64,000 bases of DNA. It comes from Spartobacteria bacterium LR76 (GTDB lineage Bacteria > Verrucomicrobiota > Verrucomicrobiia > Chthoniobacterales > Terrimicrobiaceae). The notes under the pieces are model-generated. The model was not told the origin of the DNA and did no database searches. It worked only from the letters and a program-made list of their open reading frames with translations. Within the stretch, counting starts at the first letter, position 1. Every line of letters starts with the position of its first letter. The stretch lies in assembly GCA_003054655.1 (NCBI GenBank), contig QAYZ01000016.1, forward strand, positions 124,001-188,000, in the 5' to 3' direction. Both the position numbers and the translations under genes were made by a program. Shown one piece after another: positions 53,968 through 61,538 of this stretch.

Positions 53968-56613
53968 TTATCCCGCCAGACGAATGGCGGTGCTGAGTCC
54001 CGCCATGAAAAGCACGATGGCAACCAGCGATCCGATCGCGATTTTCCATCCGAGATCCTTGTCTGCTTCCGCCTCCTCCAGTCGGAATTTCTTGTCGGCT
54101 GGGGTTTCATCGCTCCAGGCATTTTCCCACGAGTTCGCCCGCACGACGAAGCACCTGGCTAGCCGATCATGAAACGCCTGCTTTTTTTCCGTAAAGGCGG
54201 CCATGAGAAAGCCGAATCCGAAGAGGGGAAAAATGGAGAGGAATTTCGCGAGATTGCGTCCGATGGCATTGGCCAGGGTGACCCGGCCTCCGCGGGAGTT
54301 GATAACCCGTATTCCCATGCACATTTTTCCGATTGAGCCCTGGTATCGACTGCACTCCATCACGACCCAGTAAATCATCAGGATCACGAGGAAGAGGTTG
54401 GAGTCGTTTCGCGGCGACAGGTAGGCCCCGGTCTGCGGATCGATGCGCTCACGATCATCCTTCGCCTTTGAGGACTGGGAGGCCATTGGTTCCCGATAGT
54501 AGTAGTGCCAATGGTTGAGGACTGTCGTCTCGATGATCCGGGCATTGGGAGCGACCTTTTGATCCTCGTAAGATCGCTCGGAGGTGAAGAGGCCCAGCGG
54601 GACTTCCACCATGGTGGTATTGGGCGAGATGATGGCCAGCAGTAGAATGACCGGGAAGATCGCAAACTGGACCAGATAGTTATCAATGACGAGCGCGCCC
54701 AGACGGCGCAGGAACCCGGCAAAGAGATCGCTTCCCGAGGCGGCGCGGGGAGGGCGGGATGGCGTTGTACTGTTACGGCGAGCGATCGGGCGGATCAGAT
54801 ATCCGACGGCAAGCCATTCGCCATTGGATTGACGGCCAAAAGTCACGGTCTCAAGCGCTGCGGGCAGCCCCTCGAAGGAAGCCTCAAACTTGACCTCCCG
54901 CCACTGTCCGGCGAGACGGGATTTTTCCGAGATAATCCGGCGATCCCAGACCTTGCCCAATGGACCACGTACGCCCTCCAGCCTGGAAATCCATTGTTCC
55001 CGAGCCATCATCCGGCGAAAATAGGGTGCGGCATTTTCCCAGCTTTGCGCATAGCCGCCGGAATCAATCAGGGAGAGCCACAGTCGCATGCTGGAGAGAC
55101 ACTCGGCAGGGATGGCGGGAGGCTGAGTCGCGGCCCGACTTTGCCGTTTTGCCCACAGGGTAAAGCCGAGGTACGCCGCGTATGCGACCCAGATGAGCGA
55201 ACTGCTCAGGACCAGCCATGGCTGGAGGCGAGCAAATAGCTGCCGGATTGTTTCGGTGCCATGGTGGCTGCTGTCGATTATCTGGATGCCGATGGCTTGT
55301 CCTCCCTTCGCGAGATATCCCATGGCGAGACCTCCGACCGCTATGGGGGCGCAAGCCGCACCGCCATAGGCGAGAATCAAGGCAATGGCTAAACCGCCAT
55401 AGGAGACGATCCCCGCTGACAGTCCCCCGATGGCGAGAGCGCCGATCGCCACTCCACCGACGGCCACCACTCCGTAAGCTTGTCCGCCGAGAGCGAGCAC
55501 ACCGGTGGCATGGGCGCCCACGGCGATGATCCCGCGCGCGCGGCGAATCTGCCCGGTTTGCGGATTGATCCCGGACGTCACATGCACCAGCGGCCAGCCA
55601 AAGAGCGTACGCTGAGACTTGTACTCCCATCCTTGCTGTGCGGCAGAAGGCGCAGGATTGGGAATTGCCTGATCCCTCTCAAGCGACTCAAGCTGAGTTT
55701 TGATCTGGCTGGCCTGTTCGTAGCGAAGGTCGGGGCTGCGCTCCAGCGCGCGAAGCACGATCTCATCGAGGCGCACGTCGACCTGCACTTTGCTGGAGGG
55801 CGGCTCGATGGTTTTGCCCGGCAACTCGCCGGTGAGCATCTGGTAAAAGACCACCCCGAGCGCGTAGATGTCGGCACGATGGTCGACTTCGCCGGGAGCC
55901 TCGATCTGCTCCGGCGGCATGTAGGACGGCGTGCCCATCACCTTGGCGTCGGTTGAGAGGTTGAGCAGATCGGTGGCATCAGCGGCGCTCCCGATGATCC
56001 GGGCCAGGCCGAAGTCCGCCACCTTCACCCGGCCCCGGCGGTCGATGAGAATGTTCTCCGGTTTGATGTCGCGATGAACGATGCCGTGGTCGTGCGCGTA
56101 CTGGAGCGCGTCGCAAATCTGCGGCACCACCGCCAAAGCCTCCCGGGTCGAGACGCGCCCGTTGGCGGTCAGTTGCCGAAGGTTTACCCCGTCGACGAAT
56201 TCCATGAGGAAGTAGTAGAGGCCATCCGCGCGACCGAATTCGTAGAGCGTGACGATGTTGGGATGGTTCAGCTTGGCGAGCGCGCGGGCTTCACGGGTGA
56301 ACCGCTCGGCAAAGGCGGCGTCCTGCCCGATATCGGGTGGGAGGATTTTCAGCGCGACGATACGATCGAGTTCCCGCTGGCGCGCTTTGTAAACCGCCCC
56401 CATGCCGCCCTGGCCGATGAATTCCAGAATCTCCAAGGCGGGAAACTTCGCGCCGAGTTCGTCGACAGACGGGGCCTGGAAGGCATGAGGCCTTTCGTCG
56501 CCTCCGGTGACGGTCGCGAAGGCGGCCTTCATCAGGCAGGCGGGGCAAAGACCTTTTGGGGCGTCGTCGGCCTGGGCTGTACCGCAGCTAGGGCAGGTGC
56601 TCGGGGAATTCAT
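53968..56613 (-). CDS. Serine/threonine protein kinase with glycine decapeptide repeats and RDD domain
   Basis: 881 aa. A zinc-ribbon-like N-terminus (C7PSC10, C23PAC26) precedes a full kinase domain: GQGGMG 68-73, ATP Lys 89, HRDIKPEN 180-187, DFG 200-202. Residues about 360-445 form ten-residue repeats of the pattern G-h-h-A-h-G-G-x-A-x. Next come a membrane helix (about 468-486), an SnoaL/DUF3887-like region, and an RDD membrane domain (FLRRLGALVIDNYLVQ...GSIGKMCMGIRVIN). A final helix ends the protein. Lies 49 bases downstream of an ECF sigma gene. Confidence 0.88.
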   Translation of the reverse strand: MNSPSTCPSCGTAQADDAPKGLCPACLMKAAFATVTGGDERPHAFQAPSVDELGAKFPALEILEFIGQGGMGAVYKARQRELDRIVALKILPPDIGQDAAFAERFTREARALAKLNHPNIVTLYEFGRADGLYYFLMEFVDGVNLRQLTANGRVSTREALAVVPQICDALQYAHDHGIVHRDIKPENILIDRRGRVKVADFGLARIIGSAADATDLLNLSTDAKVMGTPSYMPPEQIEAPGEVDHRADIYALGVVFYQMLTGELPGKTIEPPSSKVQVDVRLDEIVLRALERSPDLRYEQASQIKTQLESLERDQAIPNPAPSAAQQGWEYKSQRTLFGWPLVHVTSGINPQTGQIRRARGIIAVGAHATGVLALGGQAYGVVAVGGVAIGALAIGGLSAGIVSYGGLAIALILAYGGAACAPIAVGGLAMGYLAKGGQAIGIQIIDSSHHGTETIRQLFARLQPWLVLSSSLIWVAYAAYLGFTLWAKRQSRAATQPPAIPAECLSSMRLWLSLIDSGGYAQSWENAAPYFRRMMAREQWISRLEGVRGPLGKVWDRRIISEKSRLAGQWREVKFEASFEGLPAALETVTFGRQSNGEWLAVGYLIRPIARRNSTTPSRPPRAASGSDLFAGFLRRLGALVIDNYLVQFAIFPVILLLAIISPNTTMVEVPLGLFTSERSYEDQKVAPNARIIETTVLNHWHYYYREPMASQSSKAKDDRERIDPQTGAYLSPRNDSNLFLVILMIYWVVMECSRYQGSIGKMCMGIRVINSRGGRVTLANAIGRNLAKFLSIFPLFGFGFLMAAFTEKKQAFHDRLARCFVVRANSWENAWSDETPADKKFRLEEAEADKDLGWKIAIGSLVAIVLFMAGLSTAIRLAG

Positions 56614-56662
56614 GGTGTCTGCTCGGTACTTCAGAATCTGCCCCCGATTGTTACAGGCATTC

Positions 56663-57403
56663 CTACGCTCCTGACAAAACCTGAAAGAGGTGGCGCAATT
56701 CTTCGTCCACCTCATCCTCCGTGCCCACTGTTTCCGCGACTTCGCTGCGAATGAGCTGGCGGTAACGCTGGCGCAGGCGGTGGACAGCCACGCGCGCTGC
56801 TCCTTCGGAGATACCGAGCTGGCTGGCGGCGGCGGCGTAGTCGATTTCTCCCCGTCCGCTCGTCAGCAGCGGGCGGAGAATGTCGGCCCAGGCGGTCTTA
56901 CCTTCGCGGGCCAGGTCGTCCTCCAGGCGGCGCAGGACATTCTCGAGCAGGGCGAGCGCCCAGTTGCGTTCGTACAGGGCGTCGGGAGATGCGGTGTGCG
57001 CGGGTTCCCGGGAAAAGCGAGATTCTGCGGATTCCTCATCCAGAGAGACGATCTGATGCTGGCCGCCTCGCTTCTGTGCGTGAGCGCGGTGCCATTCATT
57101 GGCGAGAAAGCGCTTCATCGCCGTCAGCAGAAACGTGCGGAATCTGCCGCGCTCCCGATCGGCCGATGCGACCCATTCACCCTCCAGCAATCGGAGGAAG
57201 AACTCCTGGGTCAGGTCCTGGGCGTCGTCGGGAGAGTGGCCAGAGCGCCGGACAAAGGAATAAAGCGGATACCAATAGATCTGGCAGAGGTGCGACAGGG
57301 CGTGATGCGCCTCGGTGGCATCGCCGTTACTCGCTTTTACCACCAGCGACCATCGGGTGGTCGCAAAGCAGCCGTGTTCGTCAGATGTCTTGGGAGCGCT
57401 CAA
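56663..57403 (-). CDS. ECF sigma factor linked to a protein kinase
   Basis: 246-aa sigma-70-family factor. Region 2 (YWYPLYSFVRRSGHSPDDAQDLTQEFFLRLLEGEWVASAD) and region 4 (DYAAAASQLGISEGAARVAVHRLRQRYRQLIRSEV) are clear. The long loop between them and the opening FATTRWSLVVKA are typical of ECF groups in Planctomycetes and Verrucomicrobia that work with Ser/Thr kinases instead of an anti-sigma factor. The start appears to be TTG at 57403; no in-frame ATG is available. Confidence 0.88.
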   Translation of the reverse strand: MSAPKTSDEHGCFATTRWSLVVKASNGDATEAHHALSHLCQIYWYPLYSFVRRSGHSPDDAQDLTQEFFLRLLEGEWVASADRERGRFRTFLLTAMKRFLANEWHRAHAQKRGGQHQIVSLDEESAESRFSREPAHTASPDALYERNWALALLENVLRRLEDDLAREGKTAWADILRPLLTSGRGEIDYAAAASQLGISEGAARVAVHRLRQRYRQLIRSEVAETVGTEDEVDEELRHLFQVLSGA

Positions 57404-57493
57404 TACCGGGAGATTACGGAAACGGGCGCGTTTGTTACAGCCAGGACCGTATTCAGTTCTCTCCGGGACGCTCGGGCGTCCGCTGTTCCTCGC

Positions 57494-57652
57494 CTAGCTG
57501 CGGGCCAGTTGCTCGCGGAGGCGGCGGATCTGGACGAGAAAATCTGCTTCGTCGCGGGTCAGGCGGGAACCGGGCAGGGCGAGCTCCATCTGCTGGTACA
57601 CCGGGCGGGACTTGCGGGTCATCTGCGAGAAGAAGGACTGGATGTTTTTCAT
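57494..57652 (-). CDS. Small hypothetical protein
   Basis: 52 aa: MKNIQSFFSQMTRKSRPVYQQ at the start, then a charged helical end (TRDEADFLVQIRRLREQLARS). ATG 57652. No family recognised. It is divergent from the WYL regulator, whose promoter region and palindrome lie only 27 bases away, so it may be under the same control. Coding status is uncertain because of its size. Confidence 0.45.
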   Translation of the reverse strand: MKNIQSFFSQMTRKSRPVYQQMELALPGSRLTRDEADFLVQIRRLREQLARS

Positions 57653-57678
57653 AACGCAGTTGACTTTGCCGCAGGGGG

Positions 57679-57697
57679 TCGGACATACCATGTCCGA
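57679..57697. promoter_or_regulatory. Palindrome at the start of the WYL regulator gene
   Basis: Perfect TCGGACAT-N3-ATGTCCGA repeat whose last base is the first base of the WYL gene ATG. A dimeric WYL regulator bound here would block translation initiation or transcription of its own gene and could also affect the divergent 52-aa gene. Confidence 0.55.
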
Positions 57698-58737
57698 TGC
57701 CCCCGAAAAATTTGGCAAAATTAAAAAAAACCACCGTGGAACAGCCCGTCGCGCGAGGTCTGGCGGCGAAGGCGGCCCGACCTCCGCTCGTACGGATGAT
57801 GCGGATCCACGAGGCGCTGACCGGGGAAAAGTATCCGAATTGCTCCACCATGGCCCGTGATCTGGAGGTGACGACCAAGACGATCCAGCGCGATATCGAA
57901 TTCATGCGCGATCAACTGGCCCTACCCATCGAGTACGAGCCGGTGGAGCGGGGATATTACTACGCGGCGTCGGTAGCGCAGTTTCCCATGGTGACGGTGA
58001 GCCAGGGCGAACTCGTCGCGCTGCTGGTGGCGCAAAAGGCAGTTGAGCAATACAAGGGGACGCCTTTCGAGCGCCCGCTCAACGCAGCCTTTGACAAACT
58101 CGTCTCCAGCCTGGGCGAGGAGGAGAATATTTCCCTCCACGAACTGTCCGAGGCGGTGTCGTTCCGCACCACGGGCGTGCCGCATGGGCAGATCGCGACG
58201 TTCGAGGTGCTGGCCGATGCGGTGATGAAGCACCAGCGGGTGGAGTTTGACTACATTTCCATGACGGCGAAGACCTCCGAGCGGCGGTCGGTCGAGCCCT
58301 ACCATCTGCCCTGCATTGGAAATCAGTGGTACCTCATCGGCTTTGACCGGAACCGCAACGGCATCCGCACCTTTGCCCTGCCGCGTATCCAGGGGGCGCG
58401 AAATCTCGGGAGAACTTTCGAAAAACCGGAGGACTTTTCCGTGGCCGACATGCTGGAAGGGAGTTTTTCCGCCTTCCAGGCAGGAAAGACCGAGACGGTG
58501 CGGCTTTCCTTCACCCAGGCGGTGGCCCGGCTGGTCGAGGAGCGCCAGTGGCACAAATCGCAAAAAATCCGCACGATGCCCGGCGGCAGGCTGGAATTGT
58601 CCATGAAAGTGGGTATCGCGCCTGATCTGATCGCTTGGGTGCTGGGGTGGGGCGGGGAGGTCGAGGTGCTCGATCCGCTCTCGCTTCGGGAGAAAGTTCG
58701 CAAAACCGGGCAGGAAATCGCCGGGAAAAACTCCTGA
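57697..58737 (+). CDS. WYL-domain transcriptional regulator
   Basis: 346 aa. The N-terminal helix-turn-helix (MMRIHEALTGEKYPNCSTMARDLEVTTKTIQRDIEFMRDQLALPIEY) is of the HTH_11/DeoR type; the WYL domain spans about 165-230 with EPYHLPCIGNQWYLIGFDRNRNGIRTFALPRI, here carrying W-Y-L intact. The C-terminal WCX extension follows. WYL domains sense nucleic-acid or nucleotide ligands and often control DNA-damage or phage-defence genes; no defence genes are adjacent, and nuoE follows 50 bases later. Confidence 0.9.
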   Translation: MPPKNLAKLKKTTVEQPVARGLAAKAARPPLVRMMRIHEALTGEKYPNCSTMARDLEVTTKTIQRDIEFMRDQLALPIEYEPVERGYYYAASVAQFPMVTVSQGELVALLVAQKAVEQYKGTPFERPLNAAFDKLVSSLGEEENISLHELSEAVSFRTTGVPHGQIATFEVLADAVMKHQRVEFDYISMTAKTSERRSVEPYHLPCIGNQWYLIGFDRNRNGIRTFALPRIQGARNLGRTFEKPEDFSVADMLEGSFSAFQAGKTETVRLSFTQAVARLVEERQWHKSQKIRTMPGGRLELSMKVGIAPDLIAWVLGWGGEVEVLDPLSLREKVRKTGQEIAGKNS

Positions 58738-58787
58738 CGCATCGTTTTGCTTGAAGCCAAACGGGGAAAACCCCAAAACGTCTGACC

Positions 58788-59336
58788 ATGACCGAGACTC
58801 CCGCCGATGCTGCCGCCACGACCGAGCGGCAAGCTGACAAGGTGACTCCGCAGTTTGAGGCGGAAATCGACGAAATCGTCACGCATTACCCTGTCTCCAA
58901 GCGCAGCGCATCGCTCCCTTTGCTTCACTACTGGCAGAACCACTTCGGCTTCGTCGACGACAGCGGTATCGAGTGGATCGCCGCCAAGCTCGGCCTCCAG
59001 CCCATCAATATCTATGAGCTGGTGACATTTTATCCGTGGTTCCGCCGCGAGGCCGCCGGCAAGGTCATCATCCGCGTCTGCCGCACGCTCGCCTGCGCCA
59101 TGGCGGGCGGCTACGAGGTGCGCGACCAGTTTTGCAAGGCGACGGGCATCGACCCTCACCACCATCACCACGGCTTTGGCATCGCGCCGCCGACCTCGGC
59201 GGATGGCAAGTTCAGCGTGGAATTCGTCGAGTGTCTGGCCAGTTGTGGCAGTGCTCCGGTCGCGCTGATCAACGACACCCTCCACGAAAACATTTCCCCG
59301 GAAGCAGTTCCCGGCATCGTAGAAAAACTCAAATGA
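58788..59336 (+). CDS. nuoE: NADH-quinone oxidoreductase subunit E
   Basis: Thioredoxin-like [2Fe-2S] subunit of the complex I NADH module, 182 aa. Cluster ligands: CRTLAC near residue 97 and CLASC near 147. The helix YPVSKRSASLPLLHYWQNHFGFV and VVTFYPWF-like segment (LVTFYPWFRREAAG) match the family. A His-rich loop (HHHHH) near 127 is unusual. The stop overlaps the nuoF start (ATGA). Confidence 0.94.
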   Translation: MTETPADAAATTERQADKVTPQFEAEIDEIVTHYPVSKRSASLPLLHYWQNHFGFVDDSGIEWIAAKLGLQPINIYELVTFYPWFRREAAGKVIIRVCRTLACAMAGGYEVRDQFCKATGIDPHHHHHGFGIAPPTSADGKFSVEFVECLASCGSAPVALINDTLHENISPEAVPGIVEKLK

Positions 59337-60709
59337 CCGCCAAGCCATTCGTCATGCCCGCACCGCATCCCAAGGAGCGGCGCGTTATTTTTGAAAACAT
59401 CAGCAAGGAGGGCTACGATGCCTCCATCGACACGTACCTCGCCCATGGCGGTTACGAGTCGCTGAAAAAGGCGATCACCATGCAGCCGTCGGCCATCATC
59501 GACCAGGTGAAGGCCTCGAACCTCCGCGGCCGTGGCGGTGCGGGTTTCCCGTGCGGCACGAAGTGGAGCTTCATCAAGTACGATGACGGCAAGCCGCACT
59601 ACATCGTGGTGAATGGCGACGAGTCGGAACCCGGCACGTTCAAGGATCGCTACATCCTGCACTACGATCCGCATCAGCTCATCGAGGGCCTCGTGATCTC
59701 GGCCTTCGCGACGAACACCCACCTTTGCTACATCTACATCCGCTGCGAATTCCCCGAGGCGGCCCGTATCGTGTGGAATGCCATCAAGGAAGCCCGCGCC
59801 CGCGGCTTTGTGGGGAAGAACATCCTCGGCTCCGGCTTCGACTGCGACATCTACGTCCACCAGGGCGCTGCGGCCTACATCTGCGGTGAGGAAACGAGCC
59901 TGCTCGAGTCCCTCGAGGGCAAGCGCCCGTACCCGCGTATCAAGCCGCCGTACTTCCCGGCTGTGCTGGGCCTCTACATGAAGCCCACGATCGTGAACAA
60001 CGTGGAGACGATCTGCCACGTGAAGCACATCATCCGCATGGGTCCCGAGGAATACGCCAAGATGGGGACTCCCGGCGACGGCGGCACCCGTACCATGTGC
60101 GTGAGCGGCGACGTGATGAAGCCCGGCTTCTACGAGCTGCCTGCTGGAGCGGTGACGCTCGGTGAACTGATTTTCGACATCTGCGGCGGACTCAAGCCCG
60201 GCCGCAAGCTCAAGGCCGTGATTCCTGGTGGAAGCTCCGCCAAGGTCATGCGTGCCGACGAGGTCTACAAGATCAAGGTGAAGGGTGCGGACGGCCAGAT
60301 GGTCGACAAGGAAGTACCCATGCTCGACGTGGTGATGGATGCGGCCAGTCTCGCCTCCGTCGGTACGATGGTGGGGTCCGGTGGCGTGATGGTCATGGAC
60401 GATTCCCGCGACATGGTCTGGGCGCTCAACAACCTGAACCAATTCTACGCTCACGAGAGCTGCGGCCAGTGCACGCCATGCCGCGAAGGCAGCCTGTGGA
60501 TGAAGAAGATCACCACCCGCATGATGGATGGCGGCGGACGCGCTGCCGACCCGGCCGAGCTCAAGAGCGTGGCCGACAACATCGCGGGCCGCACGGTTTG
60601 CGCCTTTGGCGAAGCCTGCTCCTGGCCGACCCAGAGCTTCCTCGCGAAATTCCCCGAGGAGTTCGACAAGGTGGCCACCAGTGGCACTCCGGTGCCGGTG
60701 CCTCACTAG
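59333..60709 (+). CDS. nuoF: NADH-quinone oxidoreductase subunit F
   Basis: NADH-binding flavoprotein of complex I, 458 aa, holding FMN and one 4Fe-4S cluster. Motifs: LRGRGGAGFPCGTKWSF and the FMN loop VNGDESEPGTFKDR, GAAAYICGEETSLLESLEG, and the cluster ligands CGQCTPCREG followed by the late Cys in GRTVCAFGEAC. A strong terminator follows, so nuoE-nuoF is a separate two-gene unit, possibly with the WYL gene. Confidence 0.96.
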   Translation: MTAKPFVMPAPHPKERRVIFENISKEGYDASIDTYLAHGGYESLKKAITMQPSAIIDQVKASNLRGRGGAGFPCGTKWSFIKYDDGKPHYIVVNGDESEPGTFKDRYILHYDPHQLIEGLVISAFATNTHLCYIYIRCEFPEAARIVWNAIKEARARGFVGKNILGSGFDCDIYVHQGAAAYICGEETSLLESLEGKRPYPRIKPPYFPAVLGLYMKPTIVNNVETICHVKHIIRMGPEEYAKMGTPGDGGTRTMCVSGDVMKPGFYELPAGAVTLGELIFDICGGLKPGRKLKAVIPGGSSAKVMRADEVYKIKVKGADGQMVDKEVPMLDVVMDAASLASVGTMVGSGGVMVMDDSRDMVWALNNLNQFYAHESCGQCTPCREGSLWMKKITTRMMDGGGRAADPAELKSVADNIAGRTVCAFGEACSWPTQSFLAKFPEEFDKVATSGTPVPVPH

Positions 60710-60733
60710 GTTCCGAACTTCAGACTTCCAAAG

Positions 60734-60763
60734 AAGGCCCGGCGAAATACCGGGCCTTTTTTG
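60734..60763 (+). terminator. Intrinsic terminator after nuoF
   Basis: Stem AAGGCCCGG / CCGGGCCTT with a seven-base loop, directly followed by a run of six T residues (the first two close the stem). It lies 25 bases after the nuoF stop and just before the convergent exoD-like gene, which it probably also insulates. Confidence 0.9.
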
Positions 60764-60764
60764 T

Positions 60765-61418
60765 TTAGTGGAAAAGCCCGCTGAGGAACTTCCAGAGATG
60801 CACGGCTCCCGCCTTGCCGACGACGGCGATGGCGGCGACATAGACTGTCGCGAGCGCGGTCAGGGCGTAGCCCCAAAGGATGGTGCGGCCATCGCGTTCC
60901 ATCGAGCCTAGGGAAAGAAAGATGATGGCGAACCCCGGGATCGTGTTTGTCAGCGGAAAGGGCGGGGGAATGGGGAGGCTGAGGAGAAAACCAGCCAGGG
61001 CAATGGTCAGGCCGGTGACCATCGTCATGCCGGGAGTGTCCAGGACCGCCGACATGCGGGGACGCACCACGCGCTCGATCTTGCGATGGACCTGGCAGCC
61101 ATAGGTCACCATGCGTTCCAGTGAGGGGTAGGAGAGCGAGCGGTTTAAAATGAAACCCGGCAGCCACGGGCGGTGGCCGAAGGCAATCCGGACGCCGCTG
61201 AGCATGATCGCGAAGCCAAACGGGATCGAAATACCGGGAATCGTCACAGGGGCCAGAAATGGCAGGCAAAGCAGAATGATCACCATTTGCAGCCCGCGTC
61301 CCTGCAAGGCCTCCACCATGTCCCGAATGCGCATCGGCTGGCCATTTGCCTCGCGGAGGAGCCTTTCAAGGGCTTCGGAGAGGCGCTCGGCAGGCTCTGT
61401 GGGGGCGAGGAAGGACAT
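60765..61418 (-). CDS. ExoD family membrane protein
   Basis: 217-aa integral membrane protein of the ExoD family, named for exopolysaccharide synthesis in rhizobia but of unknown mechanism. Motifs: QMVIILLCLPFLAPVTIPGISIPFGFAIMLSGVRIAFGHRPWLPGFIL, and IPPPFPLTNTIPGFAIIFLSLGSMERDG. ATG 61418 (MSFLAPTEPAERLSE) is chosen; the frame stays open far upstream, but only as the antisense of the GreA-type gene. Confidence 0.85.
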   Translation of the reverse strand: MSFLAPTEPAERLSEALERLLREANGQPMRIRDMVEALQGRGLQMVIILLCLPFLAPVTIPGISIPFGFAIMLSGVRIAFGHRPWLPGFILNRSLSYPSLERMVTYGCQVHRKIERVVRPRMSAVLDTPGMTMVTGLTIALAGFLLSLPIPPPFPLTNTIPGFAIIFLSLGSMERDGRTILWGYALTALATVYVAAIAVVGKAGAVHLWKFLSGLFH

Positions 61419-61538
61419 GAGGGGCGGAATAAAACACGAGATCGCGGCGACGGCAAATGACTTCCGGCAAGGCACTTCAATCAGAGGAAAATGCAGTTCG
61501 CCTTGCAGCGGACGCAATTCCATCAGACAACAGAGGTG

